A stretch of DNA of 11,689 bases from Chitinophagaceae bacterium UBA1946 (GTDB lineage: Bacteria; Bacteroidota; Bacteroidia; Chitinophagales; Chitinophagaceae), in the NCBI GenBank assembly GCA_002336815.1, contig DDEU01000012.1:1-11689 (forward strand), written 5' to 3'. Below are positions 1-6,723 of this stretch, piece by piece. Each line of letters opens with the position of its first letter. Positions within the stretch are counted from its first letter, which is position 1. The notes under the pieces are model-generated. The model was not told where the DNA came from, made no database searches, and worked only from the letters and a program-made list of their open reading frames with translations. A program made the position numbers and the translations under genes.

Positions 1-271
1 TGGCGCCCAGGCACATGGGGCAGGGCTCGCAGGAAGTGTAGATCTCACAATCATTCAATTGAAAACTGCCAAGATTTTTACAGGCATCCCTGATGGCAGT
101 TACCTCTGCATGAGCAGTGGGGTCGTTGGTTGAACTCACCTTGTTATTGCCTCTACCCACTATCTCATCATCTTTAACAACAATACAGCCAAACGGGCCA
201 CCTTCGTTATTATCCATACCGCTTTGGGATAGAGCGATGGCTTCCTGCATAAATTTTTCTTCTCTTGTCAT
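1..271 (-). CDS. Guanine deaminase-like cytidine/deoxycytidylate deaminase family protein (partial, C-terminus off window)
   Basis: Zinc-dependent nucleobase deaminase; the closest family I recognise is bacterial GuaD, which hydrolyses guanine to xanthine and ammonia in the cytosol. Translating the minus strand from the ATG at 271-269 gives 90 residues without a stop before the window edge. The zinc site is visible: HAE at residues 54-56 (His54 ligand, Glu56 proton shuttle) and PCPMC at 83-87 (Cys84 and Cys87 ligands). The surrounding text, TNDPTAHAEVTAIRDAC and YTSCEPCPMCLGA, resembles GuaD more than tRNA adenosine deaminase TadA, but the missing C-terminus, which holds substrate-specifying residues, prevents a firm choice. 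It is transcribed away from the cys cluster and has no evident link to sulfur metabolism. Confidence 0.85.
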   Translation of the reverse strand, partial: MTREEKFMQEAIALSQSGMDNNEGGPFGCIVVKDDEIVGRGNNKVSSTNDPTAHAEVTAIRDACKNLGSFQLNDCEIYTSCEPCPMCLGA

Positions 272-582
272 AATAGTAATTGTGAACCCGTAAATATACT
301 AACCAGCCTGAATTTCACAAGCATATTCCGATTCTTTTTCGCCCATGGCTATCAGTTGATAATGCCGGAGGAACAGTCGCCTCACAAAAATATTTTCCAT
401 TTACCATTGTGAACCCTATCTTTGTCTATCAATTGAGTAGACTTAACCGTTTGTATGCTTTACATCACCTGCAATATTTCCATGTGCAATCTGCACCGTT
501 GTTGTGTAAAACAATGTTGCTGTTGATTGATACCTGCGTCATACCATCCCCGTCATTTTCCATTTAAACAATTTTAAAGTAA
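272..582. other. Divergent intergenic region between the deaminase gene and cysH
   Basis: This 311-nt non-coding stretch must hold the start signals of both divergent genes. Visible content is the deaminase promoter candidate, an 11-nt direct repeat ATTGTGAACCC (279-289 and 406-416), a small palindrome GTGC-N5-GCAC (484-496), and TTTACA (459-464) facing TGTAAA (505-510), which could close a stem around that palindrome. The sequence before cysH is AT-rich and lacks a Shine-Dalgarno sequence. I could not find a convincing TAnnTTTG box for cysH, nor any riboswitch class I recognise. Confidence 0.6.
291..320 (-). promoter_or_regulatory. Candidate Bacteroidota promoter for the deaminase gene
   Basis: Read on the minus strand, TTG (320-318), a 19-nt spacer and TATATTTA (298-291) match the Bacteroidota pattern of a -33 TTG box and a -7 TAnnTTTG box with one mismatch (final A for G). 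The ATG lies about 20 nt downstream of the -7 box, giving a short leader. Motifs this short occur by chance, so this is only a candidate. Confidence 0.4.
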
Positions 583-1305
583 ATGAATGAACCACTTCAA
601 TATCATGTTGCAAAATTACTCCATCAGTCTGGTGGACTAAGTATTGCCGCTTTTTTAAAATTGCTTGCAGAAACTTACCTGGGGCAGGTAACCTTCTCTA
701 CCAGCTTTAGTTACGAGGACCAGGTGATCACACACCAGGTATTGAGTAACCAGTTGCCCATCAACATATTTACGCTTGATACCGGTCGCCTTTTTGCAGA
801 AACCTATTCTGTGTGGAGCAGCACCAATGCCACTTACAATACACAGATCAAAGCATGGTATCCCAACCAGGATCTGCTGCAGGACTTTGTTGCAGAAAAG
901 GGACCGAATTCGTTTTATGAATCTGTCGATAACCGTAAGGGTTGCTGCTATATCAGGAAGGTGGAGCCTTTGAAGAGGGCATTGGCCGGCAATGCAATCT
1001 GGATAACCGGGCTAAGGGCAGAACATTCCGGCAACCGGAAAGACCTGCCGGTGATAGAGTGGGATGAAAGCAACCAGGTAATTAAGTATCATCCCATTTT
1101 GCACTGGTCCACCGAAGAAGTGAAACAATACATCGCCGACAACCGCATTCCCTATAATCCGCTTCATGACAAAGGTTTTGTAAGCATTGGCTGTGCTCCC
1201 TGTACAAGAGCAGTAAGGCCGGGAGAGGATTTCAGGGCAGGTCGCTGGTGGTGGGAAGATGCCGGTAAAAAAGAATGTGGCCTGCATGTACATGCGCATG
1301 GGTAA
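583..1305 (+). CDS. cysH: Adenylyl-sulfate (APS) reductase, [4Fe-4S] type
   Basis: Cytosolic thioredoxin-dependent reductase that converts adenylyl sulfate to sulfite and AMP. The 240-residue length is normal for the family. The PP-loop-like nucleotide site is SFSYEDQV (41-48), followed by LDTGR (65-69). Four cysteines, CC at 121-122 and CAPC at 204-207, form the [4Fe-4S] ligand set that marks APS-using enzymes and is missing from PAPS-specific ones. The C-terminal KECGLH (230-235) carries the catalytic Cys232. This assignment fits the absence of an APS kinase gene nearby. The start follows an AT-rich leader without Shine-Dalgarno, as usual in Bacteroidota. It is the first gene of the collinear cluster, 80 nt before cysD. 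NCBI-style names would be phosphoadenylyl- or adenylyl-sulfate reductase; the cysteines favour the latter. Confidence 0.95.
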   Translation: MNEPLQYHVAKLLHQSGGLSIAAFLKLLAETYLGQVTFSTSFSYEDQVITHQVLSNQLPINIFTLDTGRLFAETYSVWSSTNATYNTQIKAWYPNQDLLQDFVAEKGPNSFYESVDNRKGCCYIRKVEPLKRALAGNAIWITGLRAEHSGNRKDLPVIEWDESNQVIKYHPILHWSTEEVKQYIADNRIPYNPLHDKGFVSIGCAPCTRAVRPGEDFRAGRWWWEDAGKKECGLHVHAHG

Positions 1306-1385
1306 TACCTGCGTTTAGACAATTTCTAAAAATCAGGGGTCGTACAATATCAACAACGATTCTATGTTAATAAACAAACTAAAAA

Positions 1386-2309
1386 ATGGCATTCGAAAAC
1401 AATCATACCGCATGGGGCGATTACCTTGACCAGTTGGAATCGGAATCGATCCATATCATGAGGGAAGTGGCAGGCCAGTTTGAAAGACCTGCTTTATTAT
1501 TTTCAGGAGGAAAGGACTCCATTGTGATGGTACACCTGGCGTTAAAAGCTTTTCGCCCGGGCAAGTTACCTTTCCCGTTAGTACATATAGATACCGGTCA
1601 TAATTTCCAGGAGGCCCTTGATTTCCGGGATGAACTGGTGGAAGCGATCGGCGAAAAACTGATTGTAAGAAAGGTTGCAGATACGATCAACAAAAAAGGA
1701 CTTACGGAACAAAAGGGCAAATTTGCCAGCCGCAATGCACTGCAAACTTTTACGTTGCTGGACTGCATCGAAGAATTTCAGTTTGATGCCTGTATTGGAG
1801 GCGCAAGGCGTGATGAAGAAAAAGCCAGGGCCAAAGAAAGGATATTTTCGGTAAGAGACGAATTTGGACAATGGGATCCGAAATTACAGCGGCCCGAATT
1901 ATGGAACACTTATAATGGCCGTATCAGCAAGGGTGAAAATGTTCGGGTGTTTCCCATCAGTAACTGGACGGAGCTGGATGTGTGGAATTATATCCGCCGG
2001 CACCATATCAAATTGCCTTCTATCTATTTTGCACATGAAAGAGAAGTGCTGGAGTTTGAAGGGCAACTGGTAGCTACCTCCGAATTCATCCGGGTGGATG
2101 AAACAGATGTGATCAGTAAAAAGAAAGTACGTTACAGAACAGTCGGCGACATGACCTGTACTGCGGCAGTAGAATCTGATGCTGCAAACATTGATGATAT
2201 CATCAAAGAGATCATTGCTACCAAAACAAGTGAGCGTGGCGAAACAAGGATTGATGACCGGGTGAGCGAAGCAGCAATGGAAGACAGGAAGAAGGGAGGA
2301 TACTTTTAA
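1386..2309 (+). CDS. cysD: Sulfate adenylyltransferase subunit 2
   Basis: Catalytic small subunit of the heterodimeric ATP sulfurylase: with CysN it joins sulfate and ATP into APS and pyrophosphate, driven by GTP hydrolysis on CysN. The 307 residues match the family length (about 300). The ATP-pyrophosphatase PP-loop SGGKDS lies at 40-45, HIDTGHNF at 67-74, and the family signature GGARRDEEKARAKE at 138-151. The C-terminus ends DRKKGGYF, typical for CysD. cysN follows after 76 nt, so the two subunits are encoded as a pair. The leader is A-rich with no Shine-Dalgarno. The downstream spacer holds a 7-bp-period repeat in two opposed arms. Confidence 0.97.
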   Translation: MAFENNHTAWGDYLDQLESESIHIMREVAGQFERPALLFSGGKDSIVMVHLALKAFRPGKLPFPLVHIDTGHNFQEALDFRDELVEAIGEKLIVRKVADTINKKGLTEQKGKFASRNALQTFTLLDCIEEFQFDACIGGARRDEEKARAKERIFSVRDEFGQWDPKLQRPELWNTYNGRISKGENVRVFPISNWTELDVWNYIRRHHIKLPSIYFAHEREVLEFEGQLVATSEFIRVDETDVISKKKVRYRTVGDMTCTAAVESDAANIDDIIKEIIATKTSERGETRIDDRVSEAAMEDRKKGGYF

Positions 2310-2313
2310 TTAT

Positions 2314-2377
2314 GTTGAATGCTGATTTTTAAATGTTGAATTGGGTGGCATTTAGAATTCAAAATTCAAAATTCAAA
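2314..2377. repeat. Opposed 7-bp-period repeat arms, cysD-cysN spacer
   Basis: The left arm (2314-2341) reads as four 7-mers: GTTGAAT, GCTGATT, TTTAAAT, GTTGAAT. The right arm (2357-2377) is three perfect copies of ATTCAAA, the complement of TTTGAAT. Left and right arms can pair imperfectly around a 15-nt loop, starting 5 nt after the cysD stop and ending 8 nt before the cysN ATG. Similar arrays follow cysN and cysI. The periodicity is directly visible; any role as an attenuator, processing site or passive repeat is unknown. Confidence 0.75.
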
Positions 2378-2385
2378 ATATTAAC

Positions 2386-3627
2386 ATGGACATACTAAGA
2401 TTTATAACCGCAGGCAGTGTAGATGACGGCAAGAGTACGTTGATCGGGCGTTTGCTCTACGATAGCAAATCGATCATGATCGATCAGTTGGCTGCTATTG
2501 AGAAACAGAGCAAGAACAAAGATGAAGGTGAGATTGACCTGGCATTGTTAACCGATGGTTTACGTGCCGAAAGAGAACAAGGTATTACCATTGATGTGGC
2601 GTATAAATATTTCAGTACGCCAAAACGCAAGTTCATCATTGCAGATGCGCCGGGGCATATTCAGTATACCCGTAACATGGTAACCGGTGCTTCCAATGCA
2701 GATCTTGCCATTATTTTAGTGGATGCCCGCAATGGTGTAGTGGAACAAACCAGGCGGCATTCGATCATTGCTTCGCTGCTGAATATACCGCATGTGGTGG
2801 TGGCCATTAACAAGATGGACCTGGTAAACAATTCGCAGGATGTTTATAATAACATCGTGATCGATTATGCCAATGTTGCAGCAAAGCTTGGCTTAAAGGA
2901 TATCACTTATATTCCTATCAGTGCGATCAACGGGGACAATATCGTTGAGAAGTCGGACAGTTTTCCCTGGTATGAAGGCGCATCCCTGCTGCATATTTTA
3001 GAAAATGTAGTAGTGGCAGATGATATTAATTTGACCGATGCCAGGTTTCCTGTGCAGTATGTGATCCGTCCGCAAACAGATGATCTGCATGATTACCGTG
3101 GCTATGCCGGCAAGATCATTAGTGGTATATATAAAAAAGGCGACCAGGTAACCGTATTGCCTTCCGGGTTATCCAGTACCGTTAGTTTGATAGAATTTGC
3201 CGGAAATGAAGTGGAAGAGGCGTTTGCGCCGCAAAGTGTAGTACTCCATCTTGCAGATGATATTGATACCAGCAGGGGAGATGTAATTGTGCATAGTGAC
3301 AATCAACCGGCATTGGAAAATGAGGTAGAAGCGTTGTTGTGCTGGATGGGCAACAAGCCGTTGGCCGTGGGTAATAAATATTTATTGCAGATCAACAGTC
3401 GTGTGGTGAAGGCAGTGATAAAAGATATTGCATACAAGTTGAACGTGAATTCATTGGAGCAGGAGCCGGCCCCGGCGCAGGCTTCACTGAATGACATTGT
3501 TAGGGTAACGATTAAAACGGCGGCCCCGATTCCCTTTGATCACTACAAAAAACTGAGGGTAAATGGAGGCGCCATACTGATCGATGAAACGAGTAATGTA
3601 ACGGTGGGGGCTTGTATGATAGCATGA
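2386..3627 (+). CDS. cysN: Sulfate adenylyltransferase subunit 1 (GTPase), no CysC fusion
   Basis: Regulatory GTPase subunit of ATP sulfurylase, an EF-Tu-like protein whose GTP hydrolysis drives APS formation by CysD. The G domain shows G1 GSVDDGKST (10-18), the switch-I region GIT (66-68), G3 DAPGH (87-91), G4 NKMD (142-145) and a G5-like ISA (178-180). Two beta-barrel domains follow, starting about residue 220 with FPVQYVIRPQ. At 413 residues it is shorter than E. coli CysN (about 475) but complete in its domains, and it ends without the APS-kinase domain found in CysNC fusions. This agrees with the APS-type CysH upstream. Start: ATGGACATACTAAGA directly after an A-rich spacer. It is followed after 123 nt by cysE. 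Confidence 0.96.
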   Translation: MDILRFITAGSVDDGKSTLIGRLLYDSKSIMIDQLAAIEKQSKNKDEGEIDLALLTDGLRAEREQGITIDVAYKYFSTPKRKFIIADAPGHIQYTRNMVTGASNADLAIILVDARNGVVEQTRRHSIIASLLNIPHVVVAINKMDLVNNSQDVYNNIVIDYANVAAKLGLKDITYIPISAINGDNIVEKSDSFPWYEGASLLHILENVVVADDINLTDARFPVQYVIRPQTDDLHDYRGYAGKIISGIYKKGDQVTVLPSGLSSTVSLIEFAGNEVEEAFAPQSVVLHLADDIDTSRGDVIVHSDNQPALENEVEALLCWMGNKPLAVGNKYLLQINSRVVKAVIKDIAYKLNVNSLEQEPAPAQASLNDIVRVTIKTAAPIPFDHYKKLRVNGGAILIDETSNVTVGACMIA

Positions 3628-3629
3628 TC

Positions 3630-3710
3630 GTGAATCGTCAATAGGGAATGTTAACAACAAAGACAATGCGAATCGCAAGGCTCTGTATTCACAATTCTCT
3701 ATTCACAATT
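3630..3710. repeat. Opposed 7-bp-period repeat arms, cysN-cysE spacer
   Basis: Starting 2 nt after the cysN stop, the left arm has 7-mers GTGAATC, GTCAATA, GGGAATG (3630-3650). The right arm has CTGTATT, CACAATT, CTCTATT, CACAATT (3683-3710), whose complement reads TGTGAAT, AGAGAAT, TGTGAAT. GACAATG and GCGAATC at 3662-3674 look like decayed units. The arms can pair imperfectly as a hairpin with a loop of about 30 nt. No T-tract follows, so this is not a standard intrinsic terminator. Confidence 0.75.
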
Positions 3711-3750
3711 GCCCACAAAGACAAAACGCACTTAAATAAAATAACATCGC

Positions 3751-4581
3751 ATGGCTGAAGGATTTATCAACCGGTTGTACCAGCAGCATCAGAAGTCGAG
3801 CAAGACTTTTCCTGATAAGGCATTGTCATCAGAATTCATTGATGGTTTTTTTGAATTCCTTTTTATTCCTGAGCGGCAGAAAAAACTAACGGAGTTCGAA
3901 CTGTCAAAAGAAATGGAATCTTATAAAAGTCATTTGTCAACACTGATCTATGATGTGATCGGCGATGGTGCAACAACGCAGGCAATCACCGATCGTTTCT
4001 TTGCAGACGTGCCATTGATATTTGATGCGTTGCTGAAAGATGCAGAGGCCATTATACAGTTTGATCCTGCGGCAGAATCCATTGAAGAAGTGCTGGTGGC
4101 TTATCCCGGCTTTTATGCAACTGCTATCTATCGTTTTTCACACCAGTTGTGGGACCAGGGCGTAAAAATCCTTCCCAGGGTGTTTGCAGAATATGCACAT
4201 GGCAAAACCGGCATTGATATTCACCCCGGTGCCCGTATTGGCGAATCCTTTTTTATTGATCATGGTACCGGTATTGTGATCGGTGAAACTACAGTGATCG
4301 GGAACAATGTAAAAATATACCAGGGTGTTACACTCGGAGCATTGAGCGTTAATAAAGGCGAGGCAAAATCAAAACGCCATCCTACAATTGAAGACAATGT
4401 GGTGATCTATTCAGGTGCTACTATTTTAGGTGGTGAAACGGTGATCGGAAAAGACAGTGTGATCGGTGGTAATGTATGGCTCACCAACAGTGTGTTGCCG
4501 AGTTCAATTGTGTATCATAAAAGTGAAGTGTCTATCAGGGATAAAAACCCATTGCCGGATGTGTTGAATTTTGTGATATAA
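3751..4581 (+). CDS. cysE: Serine O-acetyltransferase
   Basis: Transfers acetyl from acetyl-CoA to serine, giving O-acetylserine, the carbon acceptor for sulfide; cytosolic. The N-terminal half (about 1-145) is the helical domain. From residue 153 comes the left-handed beta-helix of hexapeptide repeats: GIDIHPGARIG (154-164), HGTGIVIGETTVIG (171-184), then IYQGVTLGA. By comparison with E. coli CysE, Asp156 and His171 correspond to the catalytic Asp143 and His158, with the same 15-residue spacing; RHPTI (209-213) is the acetyl-CoA loop region. The 276-residue length is normal (EpsC/CysE type). The protein ends NFVI: a C-terminal isoleucine is the residue known to insert into the CysK active site in the cysteine synthase complex, and cysK is the next gene. 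Confidence 0.95.
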   Translation: MAEGFINRLYQQHQKSSKTFPDKALSSEFIDGFFEFLFIPERQKKLTEFELSKEMESYKSHLSTLIYDVIGDGATTQAITDRFFADVPLIFDALLKDAEAIIQFDPAAESIEEVLVAYPGFYATAIYRFSHQLWDQGVKILPRVFAEYAHGKTGIDIHPGARIGESFFIDHGTGIVIGETTVIGNNVKIYQGVTLGALSVNKGEAKSKRHPTIEDNVVIYSGATILGGETVIGKDSVIGGNVWLTNSVLPSSIVYHKSEVSIRDKNPLPDVLNFVI

Positions 4582-4758
4582 GGCCCCCTAAATCCCCGAA
4601 GGGGGACTTGAAGGCAACACTTTTAAATTAAAGCGCTTGTAGCGATTTGCAGAAGGTGAGAATGATTATTGAAAGAAAATTGTACCAAATGCGGAAGATT
4701 GGTAATGGTATTAAGTACCGCCTCCTTTTTTTGGAGAGGGGGGATGAGAGGAGAGGCC
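4582..4758. repeat. G/C-rich inverted-repeat pair (MITE-like) in cysE-cysK spacer
   Basis: Directly after the cysE stop, GGCCCCCTAAATCCCC followed by GAAGGGGGACTT (4582-4609) forms one arm. Its own CCCC-gaa-GGGG can fold. At 4713-4758 a related sequence lies in the opposite orientation: AAGTACCGCCTCC, a T run, GGAGAGGGGGG, ending GAGAGGCC. The segment thus starts GGCC...CTT and ends AAG...GGCC, with about 103 nt of unremarkable AT-rich sequence between. A third relative follows cysJ (8438-8472). I see no transposase. This looks like a small non-autonomous repeat or a REP-like pair. Confidence 0.6.
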
Positions 4759-4774
4759 GGATAAGTGAAGAAGA

Positions 4775-4800
4775 AAATGTACAAGAGTGCGACGCCAATG
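4775..4800 (+). repeat. 26-nt element shared with the cysI leader, copy 1 (upstream of cysK)
   Basis: The 26 nt from AAATGTAC to GCGACGCCAATG recur at 8601-8626 with two mismatches; the last 14 nt, GTGCGACGCCAATG, are identical. This copy ends 49 nt before the cysK ATG, and the other ends 45 nt before the preferred cysI ATG. Both are followed by an A-rich leader that includes AAAAAATAAAAT. It could be a regulatory or leader element of these two sulfur genes, or part of a dispersed repeat. Confidence 0.65.
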
Positions 4801-4849
4801 AAGTTGAGCAGCGAACAAATGACGATAACAAAAAAATAAAATATACATC

Positions 4850-5764
4850 ATGAAAGCAAATAGCATTTTAGCAACCATCGGGAACACGCCACATGTGCGT
4901 ATCAATAAATTGTTTGGAGATCAACATGAAGTATGGATCAAACTGGAGCGTACCAACCCTGGTGCCAGCATCAAAGACCGTATTGCACTGGCCATGATAG
5001 AAGATGCTGAACAAAAAGGTTTACTGAATAAAGACAGCGTGATCATTGAGCCAACATCCGGCAACACTGGTATTGGTTTGGCATTGGTAGCTGCTGTAAA
5101 AGGATATAAAATCACCCTGGTAATGCCTGAAAGTATGAGCATTGAACGCCGCAGGCTGATGGCGATCTATGGTGCTGAATTTGTTTTAACACCAAGAGAG
5201 AAAGGCATGAAGGGCGCTATTGAAAAAGCCACCGAATTAACGGCAGCAACGCCCAATGCATGGATGCCACAGCAATTCGATAATGCTGCCAATACAGCAA
5301 TACACCGCACTACCAGCGCACAGGAAATATTGAATGATTTTCCTGAAGGAATTGATTATCTGATCACGGGCGTTGGTACCGGCGGGCATATCACCGGCGT
5401 GGCTGAAGTGTTGAAAGCTAAATTTCCTAACCTGAAAGTATTTGCTGTTGAACCTGAGTTATCACCAGTGTTAAGCGGCGGTGCTCCTGGTCCGCACCCG
5501 ATACAGGGTATTGGTGCCGGTTTTGTTCCTTCTATTTTGAACAGGGAAATTTTAGATGGCACCATCACGGTGAGCAAGGACGATGCTTTTGCCTATGCCC
5601 AGCGCATAGCGAAAGAAGAAGGCATACTGGCCGGGATTTCTACCGGCGCATCGCTGGCAGCTGTTGCTAAAAAACTGGCAGAAATTCCAGCAGGTTCAAG
5701 GGTACTCACTTATAACTACGATACCGGGGAAAGATATTTATCGATCGAAGGATTGTTCGTATAG
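4850..5764 (+). CDS. cysK: Cysteine synthase (O-acetylserine sulfhydrylase), CysK type
   Basis: PLP enzyme that makes cysteine from O-acetylserine and sulfide. The PLP lysine is Lys42 in NPGASIKDR (36-44). The substrate loop TSGNTG is at 69-74, QFDNAANTAIH at 142-152, the phosphate-binding GVGTGGHITG at 174-183, HPIQGIGAGFVP at 216-227, and GISTGA, whose serine faces the PLP ring nitrogen, at 262-267. At 304 residues it is full length (usual 300-325). The start follows an A-rich leader with no Shine-Dalgarno, after a 268-nt spacer that carries repeats and the shared 26-nt element. CysM is the alternative name; the GAGFVP region and the neighbouring cysE with a C-terminal Ile favour CysK. A strong hairpin terminator follows immediately. 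Confidence 0.93.
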   Translation: MKANSILATIGNTPHVRINKLFGDQHEVWIKLERTNPGASIKDRIALAMIEDAEQKGLLNKDSVIIEPTSGNTGIGLALVAAVKGYKITLVMPESMSIERRRLMAIYGAEFVLTPREKGMKGAIEKATELTAATPNAWMPQQFDNAANTAIHRTTSAQEILNDFPEGIDYLITGVGTGGHITGVAEVLKAKFPNLKVFAVEPELSPVLSGGAPGPHPIQGIGAGFVPSILNREILDGTITVSKDDAFAYAQRIAKEEGILAGISTGASLAAVAKKLAEIPAGSRVLTYNYDTGERYLSIEGLFV

Positions 5765-5770
5765 ATCTTT

Positions 5771-5810
5771 ATTACCAGTCGGACCGAGTGGGTCAGGCTG
5801 GTAATTTTTT
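5771..5810 (+). terminator. Intrinsic terminator after cysK
   Basis: ATTACCAG (5771-5778) and CTGGTAAT (5798-5805) form a perfect 8-bp outer stem. Inside it GACC (5782-5785) pairs with GGTC (5791-5794), separated from the outer stem by one G-A mismatch with flanking C-G and T-G pairs. A run of six T (5805-5810) follows at once. It starts 6 nt after the cysK stop. This is the only textbook Rho-independent terminator in the cluster and suggests that cobA-cysJ-cysI can be expressed separately, with readthrough possible. Confidence 0.85.
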
Positions 5811-5820
5811 AATCATTTAT

Positions 5821-5837
5821 TCTACCAGAAAAGTAGA
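5821..5837 (+). other. Small hairpin directly before cobA
   Basis: TCTAC (5821-5825) and GTAGA (5833-5837) are a perfect 5-bp inverted repeat around a 7-nt loop, ending 3 nt before the cobA ATG at 5841. If transcribed, it would lie over the ribosome entry region. If translation instead starts at the in-frame ATG at 5862, the hairpin sits 24 nt upstream. It is short enough to be a coincidence. Confidence 0.35.
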
Positions 5838-5840
5838 CTT

Positions 5841-6707
5841 ATGCAGCAGGCAGTTAAAAAAATGGGTAAGGTAATATTGGCAGGTGCCGGATGCGGCGAC
5901 CCTGAACTGATCACACTAAAAGCTGTGCGCTATTTAGAGCAGGCAGATGTGGTGCTGACAGACAGGTTGGTAAGCAAGGCCATTTTAGCTACCCATGTGA
6001 ACGCAGGCGCAGAGATAATCTATGTAGGCAAGCAGTGCCGCCGTGGATTTAGTACACCGCAAAAAAGCATCAATGAACTGATCGTTCAGTTTGCCATGGA
6101 GGGTAAGCTGGTAGTGCGTTTGAAAGGTGGTGATGTATCGCTGTTTTCCAATGTGCTGGATGAGCTGGAAGCAGTGGTGGAGCACAATATACCTTATGAA
6201 ATTATCCCGGGCGTTTCTGCTGCGATGGGGGCTGCGGCTTACGCTGGTATTCCGTTAACGGCAAGAGGTTATTCTACGGCTGTGCGGTTACTCACCTTTT
6301 ATAAAAAGGATGTAGTAACAGATGCGTACTGGAAAGAGCTGGCACAGACAGATGATACGCTGGTCTTTTACATGTCATCTGAAACACTGGATGGCGTTGT
6401 CGAAAATTTGCTGAAGAATGATATTGCCGCGGATAAAAAACTGGCGGTGATAGAGCAGGCCACTACTCCTATGCAGCGGGTGCATGTTTGTGGGCTGGAG
6501 GAGTATGCTGACAAGTTTGCCAACCAAACATTTGCCTCACCTACATTGGTGATGATTGGCAAAGTAGTAGCGCTGCATGAAAGATTTTCGTGGTTGCCAG
6601 CGACAGGGCTTGAGGGGGAATATTTTAAGCCGGTGGAAGATGTGCAGTTTGAACAATTGATCAACGACAGTACCAGTGCCCGAACAGTAAAGAAAAAACT
6701 ATTTTAA
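5841..6707 (+). CDS. cobA: Uroporphyrinogen-III C-methyltransferase
   Basis: SAM-dependent methylase that converts uroporphyrinogen III to precorrin-2, the first step toward siroheme (and, elsewhere, cobalamin). Motifs of the tetrapyrrole methylase family: GAGCGDPELIT (15-25, with Cys in place of the more usual Pro), YVGK (61-64), VRLKGGDV (92-99), PGVSAAMGAAAYAGIPLTARG (123-143, written as one family motif around GVSA and GIPLT), and MSS (178-180). It is 288 residues, with about 30 C-terminal residues beyond the core. No siroheme dehydrogenase/ferrochelatase domain is fused, so this is not a CysG. cysJ starts 16 nt later and cysI follows, so its product very probably serves the siroheme of CysI. 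An alternative start is Met8 at 5862. Confidence 0.94.
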   Translation: MQQAVKKMGKVILAGAGCGDPELITLKAVRYLEQADVVLTDRLVSKAILATHVNAGAEIIYVGKQCRRGFSTPQKSINELIVQFAMEGKLVVRLKGGDVSLFSNVLDELEAVVEHNIPYEIIPGVSAAMGAAAYAGIPLTARGYSTAVRLLTFYKKDVVTDAYWKELAQTDDTLVFYMSSETLDGVVENLLKNDIAADKKLAVIEQATTPMQRVHVCGLEEYADKFANQTFASPTLVMIGKVVALHERFSWLPATGLEGEYFKPVEDVQFEQLINDSTSARTVKKKLF

Positions 6708-6723
6708 TTATAACGCAACTACA

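Noticed and set aside
272..582. SAM, cobalamin or other known riboswitch before cysH
   Set aside because: I saw no core motifs of a riboswitch class I know; only small inverted repeats are present.
583..2309. cysH and cysD as a tandem duplication, since both are PP-loop-type proteins
   Set aside because: They share only superfamily-level similarity; signatures (CC...CxxC in CysH, GGARRDEEKARAKE in CysD) are distinct and each has its usual role.
2310..2385. Intrinsic terminator between cysD and cysN
   Set aside because: The opposed 7-mer arms can pair, but the stem is AT-rich and imperfect with no T-tract, and separating two obligate subunits would be unexpected.
2386..3627. Truncated CysN or lost CysNC fusion
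   Set aside because: All GTPase motifs and both beta-barrel regions are present, and the end is followed by normal spacer, so the short length appears genuine.
4647..4853. A 68-codon plus-strand frame whose stop overlaps the cysK start (ATGA)
   Set aside because: The overlap looks like translational coupling, but the frame runs through the inverted repeat and the 26-nt element, has a charged low-complexity product and shows no recognisable family.
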